Below, in pieces: positions 45,691 through 54,987 of a DNA stretch of 64,000 nt. The number at the start of each line of letters is the position of its first letter. The stretch's first letter is position 1. The position numbers were made by a program, and so were the translations under genes. The DNA lies in contig JAHBBC010000001.1 in NCBI GenBank assembly GCA_019915015.1, positions 3,844,001 to 3,908,000 on the forward strand. The letters run 5' to 3'. The DNA is from Auriscalpium vulgare (lineage: Eukaryota > Basidiomycota > Agaricomycetes > Russulales > Auriscalpiaceae). The notes under the pieces are model-generated. The model was not told where the DNA came from and made no database searches. It saw nothing but the letters and a program-made list of their open reading frames with translations.

Positions 45691-47580
45691 CTAATACGTA
45701 CACCGGGGTCCTGCCATACGTACATGAACTGGCACTGCTTATTATATACATCCTCGGTGTCGGCGTCCGACCGCGCGCGGAGACGTCATGCAGTCAGCCA
45801 TGACGCGAACGACACACCGGAGAACAATTTCGCGGAGTGCGCGCTGGCCGACCCCGACCCGCCTCAGAAAATTTTGATTCCTCGCGCTTTTTCGTTTCCT
45901 CTGTATGGCGTCCCGCCCGATCACCCGGCGGCGACCCGGAGCCGATCTGGCTGACAGGTTTACTTACTACCACCCACGAAGCGGTGGTGAGTTGGAAGCT
46001 TCGTCATTGAGCGTTGATTGTCTGAACATTCAGCCAGCTGCGCACGATCTACGGTCGAGATGACGACTTTGCCACTGGTGGCCGGGCGGGCCGCCGGCGC
46101 GCGCCACCCGCTCATACGCATGCCGCCGCTGTCGTTGTGCGTGTCACGGTCGCCGCAGCGTCGTGCTGCACGCAAAGTGCGCCTGGGCATCGGGGGAGGG
46201 CTGTCGTTCATCGCCGACGAACTTGGAGAAGCATGCGGAGGCGGGCGGCGATTCGCTTCGCGGTTGTTGTGCGGCAGGCCCTACCCTGCTTGAAGGTGCA
46301 ACACGCCGCACGGACAGTTTTCAAGACGTCGAGCAGTTTTCAGGATGTCCTTGTGAGTGCTAGCAAGCCCGCTGAAGCCCGGCGGGGGAGGGATTGCGCC
46401 GAGGTGCAGTTCTTCGAGGATTCTTGAATGACCCTGCACCGACACGCCGCTCGCTTCGTCTCCACACCGTGAGCTGATCCACGAGCGATCGCAGCCCGCA
46501 CTACGTAGCTGCTCGCACGCAGATAGCACGCCGCCGCCCCTTGCTTATCACCCCACCTCCTCCTTGCCTATCTAATCATCCACCGCAGTCAGCAGCGCCA
46601 CCACCGGCAAGATACCGCTCCATGCCCGCACCCGCAGATAGGCAGATCTGTCTCAGGCCCCGGGGAGCGCAATGCGTGATAGCCCCTGAGAAGAGATGCC
46701 CGCCGGCGACCAAGCGTGGCAGATGGGATCGGCGTGCAGAATCAATGGGCGATAAGAATACGACAACGCGTCAATGCGCATGCAGGCCGATCGAGGAATG
46801 CGCCGCGCGGCCGATGGGGCCGTTGCGTTTCGGCTGCTTGATGCTCGTGCTGGACGGCGTCCCGGGCCTTTCCCCTAAAGTACTTGCTCACCATCTGTGC
46901 GTGGGCTTGGGAACCTGTATGCATATGCAGGCCGATTGCTATCGACGTACAAAGACGAACATACTAGTACTAGCACACTGACACGGGCCCGTCTCCCTGC
47001 ACGACGCTTCCTCGACTTCGCAGCCTCGCACCCGATTATTTAATGACAGAAGAACCCAGGAAAAACCGCCGCGCCGCTTCCTGGACCTGGCAACTCGCAC
47101 CGCACCGAGCTTGCAGGCGATCCAGGGCGCGGTGCGATAAGCACGCCACTCGCGCACGCACGTTCCCCTGCGCGACGAGCGGTGCAAATGATTGTGAAGG
47201 CGTCGACAGTGACAGAATGCCCGAGGTGTCGCCGGCCACGCTCGCGCTCGCGTCCGCCGTCGAAAATAAAATTGTGCGAAGCCCGCCATCGATCGACGTG
47301 ACGACGGCATCGCCCATCACCGGTCACCACCACCGCATACATGCATGCATGCGTGATATGTAAATCCGGCGCACAGGGCGACCTTCACGGCGCATGCTGA
47401 GAATCACTGTCAGGCGCGACACGCACCTGCGTCGAAATTTTACGACGGCGCGGGTTCTCGGAGCCCGGACGCGGTCATCACAGCTCTCGAACGAGATGCG
47501 CGTGAGCAGAACGCCGAGGTTGCGCGTGCGCGTGCACGCGGCTTCGAATTCTGTGGTGCCGGTTCCCGCAAGGGCTTCTG

Positions 47581-47700
47581 CGTCTGCGTCTGCGGGTAAG
47601 GCGGTCAGCACGAATATCAAGACGCTAATAACTGCCACTGCGTCTGCGTCTGCGGGTAAGGCGGTCAGCACGAATATCAAGACGCCAATAACTGCCACAG
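47581..47700. repeat. Tandem duplication with an exact 60-base period
   Basis: Bases 47581-47640 and 47641-47700 are the same but for two positions. Within each unit CGTCTG is itself repeated. The unit is 20 codons long, so an open frame passes through both copies, but nothing else supports coding. Confidence 0.9.
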
Positions 47701-49299
47701 TGCACTACTTACTGCATACGGCGTACGCGGCACACGCCCGCACGTCACGCGTCTGCACTGGTCAGTACACTGTTAGTACTGTACTGTTTGCACGACAGAC
47801 CGCACCGCGTGAATTTGCACCGCCAGGGCCCACGCATACATACGCTGCGGCATCTCACTGGCAGGTCTCAGATCTCCCGCACGCCGCACGCCAGATCCCC
47901 GCCCACACCGACCCCGATCCATGAACGCCGGAGGCAGCAGAAACCGCGCACGTTGCGCCGATTAGGAAGGTGCGCGCCGGCGCCGTGCGGTGCGATGGGC
48001 TGGACCGTAGATCTGGCCGTCGAAGAAGGCATTGTAAGCACCGGTGTCGCGCCGTCGTGCGGCGTGCGGCGTGTTTTCGTTTTCACGCGCACGGTGTTCG
48101 GGGCACCGGGAGGAGCGCGTGTGGTGGGGGTGAGCGGCGCACGGCTTCTCCTTTGTGGCGCGCGGAATCTGGGCGCATCCAGGCCTGGCCCGACACAGCA
48201 GCCACCGTCCTTGCAATGTGCATCGCAAACCTTGGCGACGGGATGACCCTCCCGCGCGTTCGCGAAAATCGCGCGCCCTATTAGAAGCACTGGCAGCGGG
48301 CGCGCTTTTAGGGTGTGCTTCGTGTGTGCGCCGCGAACGAACGTGCACGTAAGGACAGGCCTTCCATCGCGTCATGCACTGCAAGCGCCGCAGCGGTGTG
48401 CAGGCCGTGCGGACGACGTACGCACCCTGGAATGCAGGCGGCGGCGGCGCATGCAGCTGCAGATGTCCATAAGCCTAGGCACGCGCGATAATTGCACGCT
48501 CGCGTCGGATCCTCGGCGAAATGGATCGTGCGCGATTGATTTCGCGTGCGTTTGTTGAGCGCAGGGTACACAAACCGGCGGTCTCGGTCGGCTGGGTCGG
48601 CTGGGTCTTGAAGATGGCGGCATGGATATTGAGAGAAGATGGGCGGGAGATAGTGGTGGATTGAAGATGGCAGGCCGCGATCGCGGGGGTCTTGACGGCC
48701 CTGCGTACCGCCGAACTACTAGTAGTAGCTACTAGTGCGCCCGCACCGGCCGCTCAGGAGGCGTACGTACCTTGCCCTGCGCACCGCGGCCCCGTGCAAG
48801 AGGCGAGAAGGCGGCAATGCGACGACAGGCATGTCCCGCCGGGCGGGCCTCGGACGATCCTGCTGTGATCGTCCGTGGGCTCTGGGAACGCGGGCCCAAA
48901 CGCGTCGCGGACACGACGAGGAGGGTGTTGGGATCTGCCAGCGGTCATGATGAGTCGTTCGCGGCGGCCTGGTGATGATCACGAAGCGCCTGCATCCGAC
49001 GCGAAGCCGACGACACAAAGTTCTTCGCTGATATGGACGCGCGTCGCGATGGAAGACGAATGGGACGCGTTGTGCTGGAGACAATTGGGTGTATCTGGGG
49101 TGGCGGCAGTGGCGTCGAATGGAATGGACGTACGTCGGGGCAGCGCACGATACGCGGATGCGGCGCTTATCTGCGCAGGGCGGTGGCGGTGCAGGCCCGG
49201 CAGGGCAATCGCAACGGGATCAATTCACGCCGCGAGCCTCCGGGGGCCCGGCGCGCGTCGTTATCGCAGTCCGACTCGGCCCGGTCGCGCGATTTGCAC

Positions 49300-49307
49300 A
49301 CGGGCAC
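49300..49307. repeat. Left target-site duplication of the hAT element
   Basis: ACGGGCAC immediately before the left terminal repeat; the identical word follows the right end at 54637-54644. Eight bases is the length made by hAT transposases. Confidence 0.92.
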
Positions 49308-49327
49308 TAGCGTTGCGGGAAAAACCT
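49308..49327. repeat. Left terminal inverted repeat of the hAT element
   Basis: TAGCGTTGCGGGAAAAACCT; pairs with the right end (54617-54636), differing only at the fourth base. Confidence 0.92.
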
Positions 49328-49740
49328 GAGTTTTTCCCCGAAAACGTTTTTCCCCGGTAATGTACCTGTATAGTACCGGTACCATACCTGCCCTGCCCTG
49401 GGCCCCAATATACCCGGTACAATACCTCCAGCACGTGATGTGTGTCGGCCCCTCCGGCGCCCGGCGCCGGCCCATGAGCCATGAGGCTCGCAGCCTCGCA
49501 CGCAGACATGGCCGGCAGTCGTAAGGTGGTTGTGCAATGCTACGCGGATGTTTAAGGAGGTATTAGACACATCCCGCCTCGGCATGGGATAGTTGCAAGA
49601 GTGTTGTATGCAGCAACGTGTGTATGATCGACCCGTTGCTGTGATCGACATTTACACTCCGTAGTGAGTGACTAAATGAGGGCGCAATCTTCACCTTCGA
49701 CACTGGCCTAGCACATTTTGCCAACCCTCAAAACTGTCAA

Positions 49741-52700
49741 ATGGCGGACGACGAGGTCATCCACGACATCGACTCATTTCAAACTCTGGGTGATATCCTC
49801 AAAAGAATACCCATTCCCGACGACATTAAACATGTCCTACTACCCACACCAGCCCTGCGCAATGCCGATATCCAAAATTTCCCTGTCCCACCGGAGGCGA
49901 ACGCGCCGTCTCTGCTCCAGCAGAGCACACTCTTCTCGAAGGGCCAAAGCTTCATAACGGCCGCAAATGCAATGGTCCTGCTCTCTAGGCCGATGCCGCC
50001 GCACACCGAGGTGTTGGAAATCCTGCAAAACCGCGTCATCCCCGCCCTAGAGACAGGCTATGCTTGCCTGGGCTATCCTGTTCAAGAGTCGGTCACTCAA
50101 CAAACACTCAAAACCCCGATGTGGGTTCTCACCTACTGGTACGAGGTCCGGCGCATACTCGCTGCCAAGGCGCGCCTTTCTCTGGCCACTGCGTGGTTGA
50201 AGACTTGGACCGAGGGCTTGCTCAACGACGAGGTGAAGTCCCTTGCTGCAGACACGTCAGCACTCCTCGACGACTGGCCATGGGACGTACCCCTCCCAAC
50301 GACGATGGGCGTCGATCCAAAGACGCTTACATCGTACTGTGGTCGGCGTTGGCTGGCGGCGGAGCATATGGATCAGCTGGGGATGCTGCTAGGTCATCGT
50401 CTGCAAAGACAAGGCAAGCCGGCATGTATACTGCCGAGTGCGGCATCAGTCAAGCTCATTGACACGTACCGCAACCGCGCACGACTCAATGCTAGCGGAA
50501 CATCTTACCAATCAATGCGCGGCATCACTCCCCTACGATTGGCTGGCTCGCAGCTGCAAGATGGATCACTCAAGGAGGTTGGAATGACGATCGGGGTGCG
50601 GATCGATGGCGCGGATGTGCTCTTGCCAGCAGCCGTACACGAGACAAATCACTGGGTGTCCGTTGCGATCAGCGTAGAGCCACACACGGCTTTCTATGCT
50701 GATTCTCTTGGACGGAAGCCGCCCCGCGAGCTGTTGGAGATGATAGAATGGTGGTTAGGACAACACGGAGCGACTGGGCCGCTTTCACTCAACGTGTTAC
50801 CATGCACCCCACAGCTCGACAGCTTCTCCTGCTCTGTCCTCAGCCACAATTCTCTTGCTCACCATCTCATCCCCGACGACATCCATCTCCTCTCGGATAC
50901 AGACTGTGTCGTGCAACGCATTCGACACCTTGCTGACATAATGTGTTACCTACGTGACATGGTCAGTGCGCGCTCAGCTTCACTTACTTGCGGACTCGAC
51001 TCACCGACAGTGCAGGACAGTCTCAAATACAAGTCCAATATGCTAGCGCCTGGCATGCTTATACGGGCAAGTGCGCACACATCGGCGTTCACGAAGCCGC
51101 AGTTATTGAGTCTAGAAGGCGTCGTTAAGAGGCGACTGAGTGTAGCCACCAATGTCACGCCACTCACCGTGCCAGCCAAACGCACGAAGAAAAATGCCGC
51201 TTCGAAAGGAAAGGAACCGGCGGAGAGTTCCGGCAATGCGGGGAGCAAGCAGCAGTGGGACGAGGTCTTCAAACCGGCGCCGTTGAATCTGCATATTGCT
51301 GGAACGTCAACTGTAAGTGCCCAAAGAGGTTGTCAGCGCGCGACAGCAGTAAGTAACAGAAGCTTTGCTTACAGGTTGCAAAGCGTTCGGGCGGAAACAC
51401 AGTCGCTACGCACAAGCAGCCTAGTAGTTCACCGGTACTGCAAGACCAGCAGCTCGATGAACAGAAATCAGATGCCGAAGGAGTTGCGGACGGCGCAGCT
51501 CCGTATGTGAACGAGATGGGGGAAGAAGATGGGAGCGACATGGAGATTGAGCTTAACCCTGGTGACCTTGTCAAATGGGTGCAGCCGAAGAAGGATGCGC
51601 GCCGGGGAGGACGGCCGCCGGATCCTCTGATGGACGCTCTCACCGAGGCTTGCTATCGCCGCGACAATCCAACTACGCTGCTCTGGCGCTGTGTCGGAGG
51701 TCCTGATAACCCTTGCCATCATACTTTCCGACATCGAGCGTTGATCCGAGTCGTTCGTCATGCAAAGGACTGCCCCAAGCTGTCCTCAGAGCTGCGGGAG
51801 AAAGTGCACATACATTCAGCTGGAAAGGCACTGTCTGCGCAGGTCCAGGAGCTCACCAATTCGAAAGGATCCATGATGGTTGCGAAGGAACTAGGAGCTC
51901 AAGATGGAATTGGACAAGATGGGGAGAAGCAAGATGCAGGCGCCGCGACACATGCGTTCTTTCGGCAAGCAAAGGCGCTTGGGAAGCTCGAGCGTCACAG
52001 AAAGCTCGACCTTGCCATTCTTAAACTCATATGCGTCGCGGGTTTGCCAACATATATCGTCTCGCGCCCGGAGTGGAAGGAGATGCTTGAGATTGCCTTA
52101 CCATCATATGCACCTTCAACCAGAGACAAGCTCGAATATGAAGGCATCGTAAACGAAGCATCGTGGGTCCGCCGGGAGCAACTCAAGTATCTGCAAGGTC
52201 AGGAAGACCTCACTCTCTCCTATGACGGCGGAACTTCGACAGGTCGTGAGTCCTACTGGACTGTACACGTCTCGACCTCAGACCGTGAAGTATACTTGAT
52301 GGACACACGGGAGGCAACTTCCGAGTCGCACACTGCACCTTGGATTGTTGAGAATGTCGCAAGTCCGGTGCGTGGGCATTGGAACTTAACTACTTCAGCA
52401 ATTTCTAACAACTTCGCGCAGATTGTCAATGCCATCGGTCCGTCCAGGTTTTCCGGCCTGACATGTGATAGCACGGGTAACACGCGAGCCTCGCGTTCCA
52501 TTGCAATTCTGGCCCTCATGCCCACTGCGCTCAATCTTGCGGATGTTTGCCATCACTTGAATCGCACAATCCTTGAGATTAATCTCATTGATGTTTTCAA
52601 ACCGGTGCGCAAACGTCCACACTACCAGCATTAATCAGATCTAATCCGCAACCAGATCATCCGTGTGGTGCGGCAGACAATAACATTATTTCATACCTCG

Positions 52701-54257
52701 CACGCTGGACATGCAGCCCTCAAGAAAGCTCGTGAAAAACTAAAGACAGGACGCGGCCTGGAGGCTATCGGAAAGACGAGATTCGCAACAATCCCGCTCT
52801 CTGCTCGCTCTGTCCATCGGTCCTCAGCTGCGATCAAGAAAGTCATCCGTGAATCGCCTAACGGACTTTATGAGGTACAATTGATGGATCGACTAGACGA
52901 AATGACTTGCTGACAACATTCGCAGGAAATTGCTGAGTATTTTCAGCCTGCACCGGATGATCACCAGACATTCAAGTTCGAGTCTGGTCTCTCCCAGTTC
53001 ATCGCGGCCACTTTGCCTGCAACAAAGGCATTAGCCTGCCTGGAGGCTCTGGAGGCGACTGCTGCCGACGTCTATATATTCTGGCATGCTGTTATTCGTG
53101 CAACAGAGGACGCCTTTCAAAATCCTAGGCTGTATTTTGACGCTGAGGTCGCGAACGCCATCCGCGGCATCCTCAATGCGCGACATCGCCAACTCTTTCT
53201 GGATGGCAACATAGCTAATAATGCATACCTTGCTGCAGCATATCTGAACCCTGGTTAGAGCCATTCTTTTGCTTGCATCTCGTCGCTGTCTTATGTGTGC
53301 ATCAATCAGATCTTATCACGTCGGACCTGTGGCTACCGGAAGGCGAGAAGGTGACACTCATTGGTGTTCGGCATCCATCAATTTTCGAGTCCGTTGTCCG
53401 CTTCTTAGCCAACATCGGAGAGAAAGAGATCGTTCATGGCCATAAGAAGGCATTCTTGAAGTGGGCAAAAAAGGGAAATCATTTACAGCCCAACTTCACA
53501 GGGAAACTCTAGCCTATGCTCGACACCAGTTCCCATTCGATCATCCGCTCGACGATACGGTTCCGCAGGCGGTCCTTAAGTGGTGGAAGGGCCGTGTTGG
53601 CTCTGATAATGTGCACATCCTTCCGGTACGTGTTCGTGTCCGTATGATTCACCGAGCGCTGCCGACTGATGCTGTCATGAATAGCATCTCGCTATCAAAC
53701 TGTATTCCGTCCGAGTCAACTCCATGCCCGATGAACGGACTGGCTCTACATTCACATGGCTTACTCCAAAGCATAGGAATCGGCTATCCGTGCATAACAT
53801 GTCTGCAATGACTCAAGTCCGACAGTACCACATGTCTAAGAGCAAGGTAAGCAACCTCCGTTCTTTATTGAAGTACACAGTGTTCCAACCATTCGAGCAG
53901 GTGCGCGCGCACACTAATCAATTCCCTTCGGTCAAGTTCTACAACATCGAAAAGAAGGTATTCCCCTCTTCAGAAAACGCACCCGCACCGATGTCGGACG
54001 AAGAAGACGACAATGACGACAATGACGTTCAAGGTGAAGACCTGGCAGAACCGTACGAACCTGCCAATGCTTTCATCAAGATGCCTCACATCAACCTGAG
54101 GTCTGCAATTTTATCTGATGTCCTCGCGGAGGAAGCTCAGCTTCCTGCACGTCGGAACCCTGCTGTCGGAGTCAGTGCAGGTCAGGCTAGGGACGAGAGC
54201 ATACCAGATTCTGATGAAGAGGACAATGATTTCAGCACAGATGCCTTGTTTCAATAA
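49741..54257 (+). CDS. Ulp1-protease / hAT transposase fusion, with one -1 frame change
   Basis: Exons: 49741-51312, 51375-52367, 52422-52604, 52656-52874, 52926-53253, 53310-53625 (frame change inside), 53685-53846 and 53901-54257; about 1376 residues. Part 1 (residues 1-524) holds a C48 Ulp1-like cysteine protease core: ETNHWVSVAI (H304), FYADSLGRKPP (D321) and PQLDSFSCSVL (Q358, C364). The 17-residue His-Asp and six-residue Gln-Cys spacings equal those of yeast Ulp1. A basic low-complexity linker follows. Part 2 has a zinc-finger stretch (LLWRCVGGPDNPCHHTFRHR, ending HAKDC) and hAT transposase motifs: DLTLSYDGGTSTGRESYWTV, IGPSRFSGLTCDSTGNTRAS, LADVCHHLNRT, AYLAAAYLNP and NSMPDERTGSTFTWLTPK. 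The 51313-51374 intron is phase 0, so both parts lie in one reading frame. At 53467-53473 the frame must slip by -1; see the findings. The tail is acidic. Confidence 0.85.
53467..53473 (+). other. A-AAA-AAG heptamer at the frame change in the transposase
   Basis: In the incoming frame the codons are GCA AAA AAG GGA; transposase-like sequence (GKSFTAQLHRETLAYARH) continues only after a -1 shift. The heptamer has the X-XXY-YYZ form of known -1 slippery sites. Incoming frame alone stops at 53510. A one-base loss from the A-run or an assembly error would look the same. Confidence 0.6.
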
Positions 54258-54616
54258 GCCTCCCGAGGTTTCAGTATGTATTGTACGCGTTGTTACAATG
54301 TACGCTCGAGTGCTGCGGCAGCCTTGCAAAAGCCGCGTCTGCTGACAAATCATGACACTTGTGTAGCAGGCAGCAGCGAATTCGTACAGGTCGGGGCACC
54401 TACGGCTAAGCTCTGGCAATTTGGCTATGGATACATACACTGCTAAATCTTCATCTGATGCATTGAAACCATTCCAAATCCTCGTGTGTACGCGAAAATC
54501 GAGCTGCTACTGCGTGGGAACTAAACATCACGTGACTATTTCCCTGGTACGGTACCGGTTTGATACCTCCCCGGCTAGGAGCGCCACCGGTACCTTACCG
54601 GGGGGATACTGGCCAG

Positions 54617-54636
54617 AGGTTTTTCCCGCAACACTA
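54617..54636. repeat. Right terminal inverted repeat of the hAT element
   Basis: AGGTTTTTCCCGCAACACTA, inverted match of the left end. Confidence 0.92.
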
Positions 54637-54644
54637 ACGGGCAC
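54637..54644. repeat. Right target-site duplication of the hAT element
   Basis: ACGGGCAC, identical to 49300-49307. Confidence 0.92.
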
Positions 54645-54987
54645 GGGCGCGAGCAGCGACTGCGCGGCGTAGGGCATGTCTTGTGACCGTGGTCGGGCAG
54701 GAGAGGATCAGTCAGGCAGCAGCGCGTTGGTGACACATATGTGCCGGCCGGCCGAACCCGAGCGAAAAAAGCGGCGGGAGGGTAAACTGGTCGGCCAGTG
54801 GCTCGCGGAGGGCGTTCGCGGGGGCATTGGGGTGGCAGCGGGAGTGGACGGGGAGTGTCGGGGGGATGGTGCTGCAGATCCCGATCTGAGGAGGAAGGCG
54901 GCCGGATTGGGAGAGATATAAAAGCGCGCAGGGCCCGAATCGAGCGCCGCCTTTCCCTTTCTGCACCGCGGGCTTGCTGGGCGCACG
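54645..54987. other. Intergenic; promoter of the alpha-arrestin gene
   Basis: 343 GC-rich bases between the transposon and the arrestin start, with a TATA box near the right end. No gene. Confidence 0.55.
54915..54922 (+). promoter_or_regulatory. TATA box of the alpha-arrestin gene
   Basis: TATAAAAG 73 bases before the ATG at 54988, in otherwise GC-rich DNA. Confidence 0.65.

Larger units (their letters stand above)
45085..49299. other. Gene-poor GC-rich stretch, 4.2 kb, left of the transposon
   Basis: Open frames of up to 176 codons occur in several phases, as expected of CpG-rich DNA, but none shows a domain, splice continuation or codon pattern that I trust. Two duplications lie in it (45305-45690 and 47581-47700). 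CpG dinucleotides are frequent, so there is no sign of repeat-induced point mutation. Confidence 0.55.
49308..54636 (+). mobile_element. Complete hAT DNA transposon, 5329 bases, carrying a Ulp1-hAT fusion gene
   Basis: Left end TAGCGTTGCGGGAAAAACCT (49308-49327) and right end AGGTTTTTCCCGCAACACTA (54617-54636) are inverted repeats with one mismatch in 20, flanked by the perfect eight-base duplication ACGGGCAC. The TAG...TGTTG form of the ends and the eight-base duplication are those of the hAT superfamily. Inside each end are further short words built on GGTACCGGT (49369-49425 and 54549-54600). The only long gene is the fusion gene at 49741-54257. The flanks are GC-rich intergenic DNA, so no host gene is broken. 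The perfect duplication and nearly perfect ends suggest a recent insertion. Confidence 0.93.

Noticed and set aside
47394..47924. 176-codon open frame left of the transposon
   Set aside because: It passes through the 60-base repeat, has no domain and no splice partner, and lies in CpG-rich DNA where long chance frames are common.
45085..49299. Repeat-induced point mutation in the gene-poor stretch
   Set aside because: CpG is abundant and there is no excess of TpA or CpA in the repeats, so no such signature is seen by eye.
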